In this document: piece by piece, positions 27,037 to 39,120 of the stretch | Layout of the letters: each line of letters begins with the position of its first letter | Numbering within the stretch: the first letter of the stretch is position 1 | DNA from: Nectonema munidae | Lineage: Eukaryota > Nematomorpha > Nectonematoida > Nectonematidae | DNA: 64,000 bases | Direction of reading: 5' to 3' | Assembly: GCA_030549495.1 (NCBI GenBank) | Contig: JAUIRK010001044.1 | Coordinates: 62,001 to 126,000 of the forward strand | Notes under the pieces: model-generated | Told to the model about the DNA's origin: nothing | What the model saw: the letters and a program-made list of their open reading frames with translations, nothing else | Database searches by the model: none | Translations under genes and position numbers: made by a program

Positions 27037-28024
27037 GATGATGGGGATGATGAAAAAAAGTGTTGATACAAAAGTTTTGATAATATCTATCATAGTTTTT
27101 ACGCAATCAAACATCGCCTAGATATATAATGAAATATAGTCAGAAAGATGATAAAAAAATATAAGAAAAACTCAGTAAAAGATATGGAAATTAACATAAA
27201 ATCCATTGCAATGATATTGGAAAAAAGTGCGTGTCACGGTAATAATGGAAAGCAACACATTCAGAGAATAAATAATAAGATTATTAGATCTTTCAGATAA
27301 TAAAAAATAAGTCCTTAAGAAAATGAAATAATTTAAGTAGTCAATCTGTACAAATCAGTCATTTCATGAAATAAATAGGTATTTCATGGTAATGGCCGAT
27401 CATATTTTATTTACTGCGCCAAATGAGTGATTACAGAATTTGACAAGGTTCGCTAAAATGAGACTATAAAATGGAAGGAATTATGCATTTGTGCGAATGA
27501 AATCAGTAATGCATGGAGGAGAGGAATATCACAACGAACACCACTGTCTTCTTTTACCATGAAAAAGCAGAGTGTTGTATGCATGTGGCATAAAATGCAA
27601 GAAAAACTACAGACTTCGTGATATTATCCATAGAATGCATAAACTTCTTTTGAATATATGTTTAGTGAGTTATAGAACGAAGCACATAAAGATAAAAACA
27701 TTGCTTCATAAAAACATCTCTTATGGATTTAGAATGTGATCTTAGTAAATAGTTAAAAAACATTTTCTACTAGATATTATTTGGAAATTGTGAGGATATG
27801 CGTAAACAAGTACAACTTTATAGATGAAGGAACACACACGAACTAAGTTATGTGCATGGGTGCTCGATGTTGTTTTCACACAGATGCCTTTATCCTTGAC
27901 TTCTTGTGGTAAAGTGATGTTCCATGATGCAAGATGAGTCTGTGTGTTGTTATAGTCCACCCACATGAAATCGAACACAATAAGCGCAATTATATTTAAT
28001 TATGATCGATTTATAGGTAATCAA

Positions 28025-28285
28025 ATGACACAAGATTCGGCACTTTCTCTCTTTTTCACAATGTCAATGGCTGAGGAAATGACGAAGATCAAACGCTACC
28101 TATTAGCTCATGAAAAGGGGAAGGTGCTTAGCGCCCACAGCTATTTTATGAAACAATGGCTGAACGACGTGCAAGGTGGCAAAGACGCATGCGAAAGCGC
28201 GTTCCTGGATAGGCGTTTCGGAGAAGTGCTGAGAAGAAATGCGATTTTTGCTCATCCACAAAATAACGCGGTCGACCCTAACTGA
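28025..28285 (+). CDS. Hypothetical small protein in a GC-richer island
   Basis: An 86-codon reading frame from ATG 28025 (open in frame further upstream to ATG 27965). The predicted protein is charged and soluble, with segments such as MTKIKRYLLAHEKG and AFLDRRFGEVLRRN, and no signal or membrane segment. A possible splice acceptor (GATCGATTTATAG) lies just before 28025. Base composition of about 27.8-28.7 kb is visibly richer in G and C than its surroundings, which hints at constraint or foreign origin. I do not recognise the family, and no poly(A) signal is obvious after the stop. It may be an exon, an orphan gene or a remnant of a mobile element. Confidence 0.33.
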   Translation: MTQDSALSLFFTMSMAEEMTKIKRYLLAHEKGKVLSAHSYFMKQWLNDVQGGKDACESAFLDRRFGEVLRRNAIFAHPQNNAVDPN

Positions 28286-30966
28286 CATGTATTGTAAACG
28301 AAAGTAATTGGAATGTTAAGACAAAGTTAGTCTCGCAAGTTTGTTGAAAGCCAAAAGCGCTGATTGATCCTTGAAAGCAGAAACTGGTCAAGTTATTGCC
28401 CATCACACCTTGAATTGGCAGTAGTTAGAGCGCCCTGGATTGCCGTTTGCCCGCAAGGATGAAAAATTAGATGTGCGAATCTAAAGATGTAATTTTGCTT
28501 TGTCATGAGTATTTGGAAGCGAAACTTGAGTTCACGGACTTCCAACTGTACCGAAAGTGTACTTGAATGAGCCTTATTATAATTTGAACCATGTTTCTTG
28601 AACGATATGGGATATGGTTACTAATTCTTGCGGTGAGAACACGTAATACCGTCCGGCGATAAATTTTGTTCAATTTTAACAAGTTAAAATTTATTTGCTT
28701 CTCGATAAAACATAGTTTTGATTGTCGAACGTATTATATTGAAAGAACTATTTTAACAACCTTCTAACACTAAAAATAACGAAAGATTTCAGATGAACAA
28801 ACTATAGTGGTCCCACTGAGTTATTAGATTATTTGATTATTAACTAGGTATTTTAAGTTACAATGAGAAGGAAGATATATAACAAATGTAGATATAAATA
28901 AAAAATAATATTGAAAATAAAGTAGATGTAAAACAATTTACTGTACTTCTATCAAGTTGAGTCAAAAAATAATCATTCCCTATTTACTGTAAAAAATGAA
29001 ATAATAATAAAGTAGGTACTAGAATAAATAATAAGGATGAAAGAAATAGCTAAAAACGTCATCATATTAAAAAAGCAATAAAATGACGCGCTGGTCAGTT
29101 TAAGGATCGAGTCTTTGACAGTCACATGGCTGTATAGGGCCTAAGCGGACTTGTAGTGTTTTGACTCAAAGATTTTGATGAAAATTATGGCAATATTAAA
29201 AAACGACTAGTTTGTAAATTTCAAAATATCTAATTACTTCAATACTATAACATAAAAAATAAAAATTTGAAAAGATACAAATCATAAAAAATAAAAGTTA
29301 ACACCATCTGTAAAATTTTAAACTTTCCTTTCTAAAATTTTGACGTTTTGGAATAAATGAAAAAAAAAGATTAGTTTTTCCATAATGATTAATTTTTTAA
29401 CAGTGATTAGTTTGTATATGCTAGTGATTATGTTTAGGGTCACTGTATCAATAATAATCCAAGGTCCTGAGATGAATCCGCTTGAAAATTCTTTGCTTAT
29501 AATTGAACACAAGAGGGTTTGGCAATAAAAAAGATTGAAGATGTTCATCTCGATAGACAAATATGCAATAAACCGGCAACGTTTTTTGCACCTTTCAAAT
29601 AATTTTAGGCCATAAGTCGTGTGATCTCATACCATGAAAAGGATATTACAACGAAGTGCTTGTAAAATACTGTTTACAAATATATCACCCATTCTCTTTC
29701 TCCATTGTAACTGTCCATTTGATTTCCTGGAATTTCAAAACATATAACTCAAACTTTTTTTCAATGATTAGAAAGAATAGAATAAGAAATAAAATAAATT
29801 AGAAATTCATTTATAAAAAAACTCAAATTGTTTTATAGTTTTGATTTTATTACCTTGAACTAAGATAAAAAAATGTTTTTTTTTATAAAAAATATTCATG
29901 TTTTCAGTTTTTTTAAATAAATCTGTTTTTACAAAACGGATGAAAAATTAAAAAAAAATATTAAAAAAATCATACATCATTGTAACAATTTTAACAAAAA
30001 AGTATTTTATGTTGATCATCATAACAATTTTTTCTTCAAAGAAAACAACTTTGAATATTTTCATTTTATTTGCGTATTTGACATTTTATTGACTAGGTGA
30101 GACAATCATACTTCAATACCTACAAACTCAGTACGATTTTATAATTAATCTTACTTTTTTTTTTGGATATTTTTGATTTCAAGATAAATTTTCGGGTAAG
30201 AAATAAGTGAAAAACAATTGTCATTCTACCAATATTACCACTACATTTTTTCAAAGATATGTAAATATTAGCTAATAATAATGATCGCATTTTAAATTAT
30301 CTTATACAGTAAGTATTGAGATCAATAATAACTGAATAGGTATACCCAGGAAACAGAGCCGGATTTACGAGCAATGGGGCCCTAGGCCAACGCTATTACT
30401 TCCTCCCTAAATTTTTTTCTTATATACTTTTATATATATATCGTCAGTGTTCAAGTATGTAAGTAAAGTACTGTTGCAAGCTTAGATAAGAACTCAAGAA
30501 AGAATTTCTACAAATGCTAATTCAGGAAAAAAAGTTAAGAGAGCAAATGTCATGGTTTGATGACAAAAAGTAAATAGAATGAACTGGGGAAAATAGCATT
30601 TATATTTGGAGAGTGTTTCAAAGAACTATCGATTAAATATACACAGACACGCATGCTTAACCAATTAATGCCAAGCGGCCAACAAAAAATATAAGATTTT
30701 AATAACAAAAAGTTGAATACTATATTTGAAGTATTTTTCAAGCATATTTTTATAGAAAGTAATAAAAAAATATTCAATTTAAAGCATAATCTCATTGCAA
30801 CACTAAGATAAAACATGCATTGCAGATGAATTCAAAGATGTTCAATACATTTTTTGTCTTTTTCTTTGCAATATCGATCGATGATTTTGTTTGTTTCGAG
30901 TGAATAATATAAAAGCTCGGATTCAATGCGTAGTAATGAAATTGATTAGAGATTATTATTCTTAGT
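28286..30966. other. Intergenic, AT-rich; decayed GC-richer tail at the left
   Basis: From 28290 to about 28680 the composition remains GC-richer, but all frames are broken on both strands. The rest is AT-rich without a recognised gene. A single hAT-like terminus (CAGAGCCGGATTTACG) stands at about 30353 with no partner. Confidence 0.4.
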
Positions 30967-31276
30967 CAGTGGCTGGTTCTAAACCTTTTTAGGTTCCAAC
31001 ACCCCTTATGTGAAAAAAATTCATCACACACCCCCAGCACAAAATAAAAAAATATATATTTTTTTTATAAAATACACAAACATTTATTAGAATAAATGAA
31101 CAATTATTTAAATCTTAAAATTAAAGGGACCTTTGTTCCTGTTTGGTTTAAAATATTTTTGCGATTTGACGCTCTTTTTGACTAAGCGATGGAAGCTTGT
31201 CATGTTGCGCATCTAGACGATTTCTAGACTTGTTTTTAATCTGAAGAAGAGTGAAAAGTTATTGCTGTGTAGCTAA
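30967..31276 (-). pseudogene. hAT transposase C-terminal fragment with element end
   Basis: The left edge reads CAGTGGCTGGTTCTAAACC, a typical hAT terminus. On the minus strand at about 31142-31240 a frame encodes KNKSRNRLDAQHD followed by LSQKERQIAKIF and a stop, the C-terminal part of the hAT dimerisation region in ZBED-type transposases. Everything upstream of that is lost beyond the MITE at 31277, so this is a truncated copy. Confidence 0.72.
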
Positions 31277-31592
31277 TTTTGATGGTAATTAACAGTGTTT
31301 TCGTTAACTGGTTAATTCATTACGAAATATCATTTAACCGATTAACTCGTTGCGTATTATCTTTGCACCCATAGATATACACATAAGATACAAAAATAGT
31401 CGGTCAAGGAAACCGAAAAAAATCAAACGCAATTATCAAAGCATAGTTACAAGTAATAGAACACGAAAATAAGGTTATACAATGCTGTTTTTAAAAACAT
31501 GATACCATTACACAAGACACTGTATTGTATATGTAAATATATTATGATTCAGCCACACCGGTTCGGTTAATTTTCACCGAATACCATCACTA
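31277..31592. mobile_element. hAT-type MITE inserted in the hAT fragment
   Basis: The ends are TTTTGATGGTAATT and, reversed from the right, TAGTGATGGTATTC. The flanking octamers are GTAGCTAA (31269-31276) and GTAGCTAT (31593-31600), seven of eight identical. It is 316 bp, with an internal ACCGATTAAC/GTTAACTGGTT-type partial palindrome and no coding. Confidence 0.72.
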
Positions 31593-34500
31593 GTAGCTAT
31601 CATAACCTGTTGTTTATCAATTATTATTGACAATGAATAGCATAGGTTAAATGGTGATACTAATCAGTAATAGGAAATTAGACGAAATGGTGTAGGGTAG
31701 TAATGAAATACGTCATGGATATTAGTTCACTGGTAAGCGAACGGGGAAACAAAAAAATCATAGAAAAACATTGCCAGCCTATTTAGATATGTAAATCTTG
31801 AAAACTTTTACAAGGAAAACAATTACTTTAGCAGTCATCAGACAAGTTGAAATTTGAAATGTTAATTGAGAATGATGTTTCTATATGACACATAAAATTT
31901 CAAGTAAATCGAATGGAAAATAAAGTTTTTATTAAACTTTGAAAGACGATGTTTTGGAATGATCGTCTATAGATATAGAGATAGATAGATATATATATCT
32001 TCCCGAAACCTTTTTAAAGGTGGACTAGGAGAGGCAAAAAATATATTGAAGGGATGATTTTGCAATATGGAAAACAACATTTTAAATTGAATATATAGTA
32101 TTGTGTTTATAATTGAAATTGCCAAATAAGTTTTCAAATTTAATAACAATTGTTTTTTTATGGAATTGAAATTGACAAAGTGGAGACTTTCAGGTTATAC
32201 AATTTTCTATTAAATAAAATAAAAAATATCTCTAGAAAACCCAATATAAGATGAAATTAGTGGGTTGAGAGTAACTTGATCAAAATGAAAAGAAAGCAAG
32301 AAAATGTAACGTTTTTAAAAGCTAAACTTCTAAATACAACACTACTAGGAAAAAGTATGATTAAAATTCTATGCAGATTTTGAAGAACACGGGTCTCAGC
32401 TCCCTTTTAAATAAAAGGCATCTTAAATCGAGCGCATAACTATGATTTATATGAATTAAAAGATAATAAATATTAAATAAATACTGTAAAGTACTTTATT
32501 TCGTGGGAGCAAAATTTGACAAATAAATAAGGTTCTAAAACAAATCCGCGAGAATTTAATTTTGCCAATACACATTTCTAAAATTTTGTAAACAAGTTTT
32601 TGTTTTTTTTACTTGCGAAGTACTTAATATGGAAATTAGAGTGATTTTAAATTTTATAAATCAAAGATTTTAAATGTCATAAAAAAAAATTGGTGCTACA
32701 CTGTAACATGTGATCAACAATTTTTAAATTTGAACTACAATACTATAAAAGAAAAAAAAAGAAAAATAGGCAATTGATTGTTTTATGACAAAAGCATACA
32801 GATAAATTTGAAAAGTAGATGCTCACATACGGTAAACATGACAAATATGAGTAAGAAGAGATACAAAGAAATTTTAAGAATTTGAGCGAAATATTTTCCA
32901 GCACAAAAAGTCTAGATGGGACTGAAATGTTGACATCGCTACATCTCTCATTTTCTTAAGTAGACGAATTTTACTATCTAACCATGACCTTTGATGCTTT
33001 GGGTGTGAGTACCATTTCGAGGATTTACATAGACAGTAGAATCTTGTGTAGGTCACAGATTACAGTAGCACCAAAAAATTTCATATAAAAATTAAATTCT
33101 TCGTTAAAATTTCTTACTTTCAGTATTTGTTTTTCAATGTCAAATTATTATTATTGCTCAAAAAAATACATCTGAAGTCTTATTATTGTTGATGCTTGTT
33201 ATAATAGTGCTTTTACATCAGAAGGGCGGGCAGCAGATGTTAGGCTGATGAAAAGAACTGCGCTTTTGAATTTAGCCAGAGAGGAAGAGTAGCGATAGAT
33301 AAACAAGTAGGCTACTCTGATCAAAGTTTATATCATTTCAAACTCTAATGTAAAAAAACACGCATACTTAGAAAAAACTTACTACTTTATATAAATTTAG
33401 AGCGGTCGGGATATGAATAGCCAAAAGGAAGAAAATAACGGAATGACCACATACGCATCATCGCGTGTACAAAGGGCTTCATTGAGTACGAATATAGAAA
33501 GAAGGCATTCATTAAAGCAAACTCTTTTGAGTTAGTTTTACATGATATAGAAGGCATAATTTTACGCTTGAAAACAACAAAGCCTTTTATTCTTAGAAAA
33601 CGCAGTCTTTTTGAAAATAGCCTTTGCTAAAATTATATGCCAGGTTGTTTCGCATAATGTGGTGAGAAAGAACGAAGACATTTTAAATCATATATTAATG
33701 ACACTTAGAAAAGAGTAAATATTTCGTAGACTGCTTCAAGTATGGTTTATCAGTTTACAGTTTAATAACCAAGTTAAAAAATGAGGAGAAAATCCGATTT
33801 CATTACAGAAAACATCCTATACTTGCTATACCTGCTATTGAGTATATCAATGCCGAATTAAAAAACTTAAGAAGGGCTGAACTTAGTTAGATAACACTTC
33901 ACTTACTCTACACACTTATAAAATACCGAGAAAAGACACAAAAGGTTGGACACATGAGACAAGCAGTCATAATTTTAGTCACTATTTAATTAGACTTTTG
34001 CGAGCTTGTCATTTGATATTTTTCTTTGAAAACAATAATATAGCATAAATTTGTTCTGTATTTGATTTGATATTATGGGAGGGCAGACATTACATTAAAT
34101 CCAAATTTAGTCTTTTAAGTGTTAAAGTACTCGACATTGGTGTTTTTAGAGATTTTGTATTCAATGAATATAATGTGATTCTGAATAATATTTTCAGTGC
34201 TTGAAACTTTTTCATATTCTTGACACAGGCAAAGAAAGGCATAATGGAAAAATAAATAAAAAGTTATGTATTGTAAAAATATAATAAAAAGTAACATAAT
34301 GAAATTTTAATTAAATACCTTTAAATAAAGTTTGTTATAGATGAGTTATATATGATGAATAAATAACATTCTTTATTGATTGTACTAATTTGCGAGAGCG
34401 AAAAATAAGAAATATTTGAAGCTGTGTAAATATATTATTCAAAATGACATCAGTCATTGAACATAAAATCAAAACTAAAGTCGATTTGTCTTGTAATAAA

Positions 34501-34825
34501 AAAACATATAATTATAAAATGTAAACAAAATTTGATAACGTGGTATTGCTGTATCCCCTCTCATATATATCAGAACAAATATAGAGAAAAGGATATTTTA
34601 TATATTCTAGCTCTCAAAGAATAAATATCAAATCGCAAAAAGGCAAACGTATAATTAATGAGTGACTAAAAATTATGAGGGGTTGTCTCACGTGTCCAAC
34701 CTCATGAATGAGGGGTCGGCAAGTAATATTCTTGGGGTCGCAAAGACAATATAAATGATAAGGGTTTATAAGGGATTTGGCCTATATCAATGGATGCTTT
34801 TGCCGAACCTTGCCCCATTCCAACC
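31593..34825. other. Intergenic, AT-rich
   Basis: No gene recognised. A 40-codon frame at 33413-33535 starts 20 bases after a TATATAAA-like motif (33389-33396) and looks unusually protein-like, but nothing else supports it. Near 34690-34740 there are GGGGTCG motifs reminiscent of degenerate hAT subtermini. Confidence 0.35.
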
Positions 34826-34833
34826 TGAGGCAA

Positions 34834-34841
34834 TATATATA
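34834..34841 (+). promoter_or_regulatory. Candidate TATA box for the gene at 34907
   Basis: TATATATA followed by GG, about 73 bases before the ATG, a reasonable place for a TATA box with a 5' leader of roughly 40 bases. TATA-like strings are common in AT-rich DNA, so the support is its position together with the downstream open frame. Confidence 0.4.
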
Positions 34842-34906
34842 GGCCTAATTCTAAAAGACAAAGGATAGACTGAACTCAAACTGAACTATTTCCTTTCTTT
34901 AATGCC

Positions 34907-35271
34907 ATGATTAACTGGAGCAGTCAATTGTACAGTAGATTGTTGTCTATCGTCTTTCTTAGGAACTTTTTAATCCTAGGATTAACTTGTGGGGATCACG
35001 GGTTCTTGGACATTTATACCTGTATCCATAATGCTTCGGATATATATATGCGTGTTTCGAATCATTTGTGTCAGTTAAGAGTTTGCATCTGGCATGGTCA
35101 TTGTGCTACCAATCTGCTTGATCCAACACGGAATTTGTATTCGGACAGTTGTAAGTATGGAGCGTTGTAATATTTAAGATCTTGTGTTTTAATAGTTAGT
35201 ATTTCAAGGACTAATTTTGTTTTGGTTTAGTGCAGAAAAAGATGCGGATATATGGTAGAAATAGTAAATGA
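34907..35271 (+). CDS. Candidate secreted cysteine-rich small protein, two exons
   Basis: Exon 1 runs from ATG 34907 to 35150, where a near-consensus donor GTAAGTAT begins. Exon 2 would start at 35231 after GTTTTGGTTTAG and close the frame at TGA 35271, giving 94 residues. The N-terminus has a hydrophobic leader (LLSIVFLRNFLILGLT, about 12-27) that suits a signal peptide. Cysteines fall at about 28, 39, 55, 60 and 66, with a glycosylation-type NAS at 42-44. Without splicing the frame ends at 35170 with one more Cys. A TATA box lies upstream. I do not recognise the family; the spacing does not match the peptide-hormone families I compared from memory. A chance frame inside repeat-rich DNA remains possible. 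Confidence 0.42.
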
Positions 35272-35519
35272 GTTGTTGGTGAGTAATTAAAATACAGATA
35301 ACTATGATAGTCATTATTTCAGTGAAAACCAAATGAGAACGAAAGAGGGGAGAAAAGTGTGTATGTATACGTATCAGAACATATGCGGCGTGCGTGTGTG
35401 CTCCCACTCACACACTTCTGTTTATATAATTATGTTTCGTATCATTTTCACATCTATTATTATCATAGTAGATTTTCTTGGTATTTATCATCTCTTTGAT
35501 TTTATATTTTTCTTCTTAA

Positions 35520-37272
35520 AATGGCGATGGCAAACAACAAAAGAAAGCGGAAATATATGGAGGACTACATTCTTTTACTTGCATTATCTCAGCCGCAAAA
35601 GAAAAACCTCAATGCGTGGAGTTCAGTGAAGTGCTCTCAGAAGAATCCATGAAGCCGAATAAGGACGTCATTTGGAATCGAAACATCCCAATTTCAATAA
35701 TGAAAGCCTTGTGTTTTTCAAAAATAAGTGTGTGCAACTAAAAAATCTCTTCTTGACAGTGATGGAACTTTCCAAAGACAAAGTAAATCAGCTTTAATAG
35801 CGTCTTACACCGTGTACCTGAGAATTGCTAACGCAAAAAACCGCATGTCATTGGTGAGGGATTGATTTTACCTTGTTCAAAAGGCATCGTTCATCACATG
35901 ATTGGAGATAAGGCCCTCAAATCTTTAAAAGCATATCTCTTTCTAATAATACTGTACAGATGAGAATTGCAGATATGTCAGTTGATATTCTTTCTCAAGT
36001 TATTGATGAAATTAAGACATTCCCACTTGATCTCTTTACATTACAAGTTGATGAATCAACAGATGTAGGTAATCTTCCTCGGAAATTAGTTTATGTGCGA
36101 TATATAAATAATTGTGATTTTAAGGATGAATTTCCCTTTTGCAAACCATTAGAAACAACAACTAAAAGCATTGATATATTTGAAAAAATAGGTATCATTT
36201 CTTAAAGAACATGGAGTTAAGTGGGGAAATGTTGGTGGCATATGTACAGATAGTGCACCGTCTATGCTAGGCTGTAGATCTGAGTTTCAACAGATGGTAA
36301 AGAATCTTTTTTCACAAGCTGTTGGAGTTCATTGCATTATACATCGTCAAGTATTAGCTTCAAAATCATTGCCAAAAGATTTGAAAACTGGTTTGGAATC
36401 AGTTGTTAAAGCAGTTAAGTTCATAAAGTCAAATCTATTGAACAATCGCTTGTTCGCTAAACTTCGGCAAAAAATGGATTCGAAGAATGAAGTTCTTCTA
36501 TTGCACACTGAGTAAAGGTGGCTCTCAAAAGGAAAAATATTGTAGAGATTTTTTGAGTTAAATGCTGAGGTGAGAGAATTCCTATTTCAGCAAGGAAGAA
36601 CAGAACTTTCAAATTTCCTTGATGACATAAATAATTTGGCAAAAACTGCATACTTGGTAGATTTCTTCACAATTCTGAATTCCCTTAATCTTTCACTTCA
36701 GGGAGAAAATTCCAACATACTTGATTTTGCACAATAACTAAATGCTTTCCAAATGAAGATGGATCCTTGGCTGTCAAGGATAAAAAAGAGAAATTTTTAC
36801 ATGTTTCCCACATTAAATAGATTTGTGGAAGAAAATGTGACTAATGTTCCATTAAACAACAGTTTTCAAAGTTTGCTGATCCAACACTTCAAGACTAGAG
36901 GAGTTTAGTCGATATTTTCCAGAAAAGCCTCTGTTATCTCATAGCTTACTTAGAAAACCATTTGCTGGAAAAATTGAAGATATTAATTAAAGATATCAAG
37001 AGGAATTCATTGATCTTATCACATCTGACTGTGCAAACACTGGCTTCAGTTAATCAATTTTGGATCAAACAATTACTTCGATATCCAAATTTGGCTGAAG
37101 GTGTGCCGAGAATTTTTTCGTTCTTGTTATAATAAAACAAGTTACTGCAGTTATGTAGCATTCTTGTGTATACCTTAATCAATGAATATAGCCTTGATCT
37201 TTGGATGGGGTCGCAGAAAGACTGGTGAGGCTTAAATGGGGTCGCCACTGGAAAAAGGTTGGGAACCACTGC
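35520..37272 (+). mobile_element. ZBED-type hAT DNA transposon, decayed
   Basis: The right terminus (TTGGGAACCACTG, ending about 37272) and GGGGTCGC-rich subterminus are typical of hAT elements of the ZBED5/FAM200 group. No clear left terminus was found; degenerate GGGGTCG motifs at 34710-34740 might belong to it. Remnants of the transposase fill the interior. Confidence 0.8.
35521..37130 (+). pseudogene. hAT transposase of the ZBED5/FAM200 type, broken
   Basis: Fragments in order are KRKYMEDYILLLAL, then a decayed BED-finger region with SEVLSEESMKPNKD, then a catalytic-core stretch (PLDLFTLQVDEST) at 35960-36205. After a frameshift the next stretch (GGICTDSAPSMLGC, then GVHCIIHRQ) leads to LLLHTE, a stop, and RWLSKGKIL. 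Later pieces (ELSNFLDDINNLAK, QFWIKQLLRYPNL) match the region before the hAT dimerisation domain. That final domain is missing. Several frameshifts and stops are present, so it is an inactive transposon gene rather than a domesticated one. Confidence 0.88.
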
Positions 37273-37422
37273 TAGAGGATAGATTACATTTCCAAAACTC
37301 ATAAGATAATTTGTTTACATTTTTAAAATTCTTTCCACTAATTTCATCCATATTATTGCAAAATTAAAAAAATATGAGATTAAAATATAAACATACAATA
37401 TTCAAATAATAATCTAAAGATA

Positions 37423-37566
37423 AAGGTACCGTTGGGTGTTTTCATCGAGAAGAGACAATTGTGCTGCTTGTATCGAAATATGAGAAAAGGAGGCTTGATG
37501 CGGGTTCGAACCTAAGACCTTAAGTTATCGAAACCCAGTATCTAACCAACCTTACTCACACCCCCA
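37423..37566 (-). repeat. tRNA-derived SINE
   Basis: Same family as 6645-6772: an A-box-like TGAGTAAGGTTGG (37558-37546), B box GGTTCGAACCC (37512-37502) and a tail with TCTCGATGAAAACACCC. It has about 30 extra bases between B box and tail compared with the other copy. It lies about 150 bases right of the hAT terminus. Confidence 0.78.
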
Positions 37567-38690
37567 ATCGTTCTTTAACACCCCGATTTGTGGAACGGAA
37601 GTTTATGCCTTATATTAAATAACTTATAGGATTGGCACTTGCATTCATTTTCAAGGAAATCAGACCACTTTGCCAAAAGCAAATATTCGATTTGAACAAA
37701 TTCGACGTAAACACATTTTTGCATTTATGTTCGAAAGTTTGAATAGTTAGGAGCTTGACAAAGCTCTGGGGGGATAAACAATAGAAAAATGCTTTGCCAA
37801 GATACTATATATTTAAATTCCGCTTTCCTAAGACTAAATGATTTTTTTCAAACTTTGTGAATCATATTGAACTAATGTATACTTGATGAAATACATAAAA
37901 TTTTGATATTTTGATTGATCAGAAAATTTTATTTGCACCAATGAAATACAATTTTGGCTTAGATACTAACTTATAATCTAATATTAAGCATCCCCAATCC
38001 CCATCAACCATATTGAATTGGAAATCTCTCAGAATAATTTATAATCAAACCTTATGAAAATATTAGAATGGCTTATATTAATACATATTGATAAATTAAA
38101 AACAATCAAAAGAAAATATTTTTAAAAACAGAAATAAGAACTTAACTAATTTTAATAAGTTTCCGCATAAAATAGTCCAGATCTTAGTAGTTCATTAGAC
38201 ATCTAAAATGTCTAAATCAAATAGTGTGGCTGTAAGCATAATTTTTCCTTGTTTTGAAACTAAATTACAAATTTTTTCCTTCTTCATGTGAATACTAGTG
38301 TTGTTTTTAGGGATCAATCTAAAGCTAAATCTCTGGGTAATCTACATTCGACCCAGGGTAATAAGTGAAGATAGAGCTTGGAAGAACACTAGCTATAAGT
38401 TCAAAAGTATATTAAGTTTGATCACATTTCATTTTCCATTTTATACGAATAAGGACCAATACTCTAAAAGATCATTGAAAAATACAGTATGCTAAAGAAT
38501 TATATTAAATCAATTTATTAGATCAATATTCTATATTGATATGTAAAATAAATACAACACGATTACTATACTGGGATTTGCCATGATTTTAATCGAACTA
38601 TTCGCTTACAGGCAGACTACCACTAATCCGACAATCGAGTAGTATAAGTAATTGGCCACTGATTTTATTTCCAAAAAGTTGAAACTTTTA
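37567..38690. other. Intergenic, AT-rich
   Basis: No gene or repeat terminus recognised. Confidence 0.4.
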
Positions 38691-38694
38691 TTAA

Positions 38695-38824
38695 CCGGTT
38701 ATCGACTACAGTCGATATATGTCGACTTTACAAAAATGTGATTCGTCTGCGTTTATTTATGCTTTTTAATACAAATCTTCTGCTTTATACTAGATATCGT
38801 CTGATTATTCTGGTCGTTAACGGG
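38695..38824. mobile_element. piggyBac-like MITE, left of an abutting pair
   Basis: The ends are CCGGTTATCGACTACAG and, reversed from the right, CCCGTTAACGACCAG, bounded by TTAA at 38691-38694 and 38825-38828. TTAA target duplication and CC-starting termini are the piggyBac pattern. It is non-coding, 130 bp. Confidence 0.65.
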
Positions 38825-38828
38825 TTAA

Positions 38829-38934
38829 CCCATTTAAGACCAAGCAAATCAGACGACTTTAGTAATTCCTATTTAATTCCATTTAAAGTAGGAATTCGTC
38901 TGCGTTACCTTCGGGAACATTGGTCGTAAATGGG
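38829..38934. mobile_element. piggyBac-like MITE, right of an abutting pair
   Basis: The ends are CCCATTTAAGACCAAG and, reversed from the right, CCCATTTACGACCAAT, bounded by TTAA at 38825-38828 and 38935-38938. It shares the middle TTAA with the neighbour at 38695-38824. It is 106 bp and non-coding. GTCTGCGTT-type motifs occur in both members of the pair. Confidence 0.75.
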
Positions 38935-39120
38935 TTAATTAATCCATTTCCTCTCAAGAAAAAAATAGACGACATTAAGTTATTTAGTATAAAAACAGCG
39001 GAAGCCATTTAAGACCAATATTAGTATATTAAATTATATATAATAATTATTATTATTATATTTTAAGTACCAATATAATTAGATTTAAATTTAACGAGTT
39101 AAAGAAAAATATGAAAATGC

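Noticed and set aside
30967-37272. One large hAT element spanning both termini
   Set aside because: The left fragment carries a transposase tail on the minus strand and the right one a transposase on the plus strand, each next to its own 3' terminus. They are separate elements.
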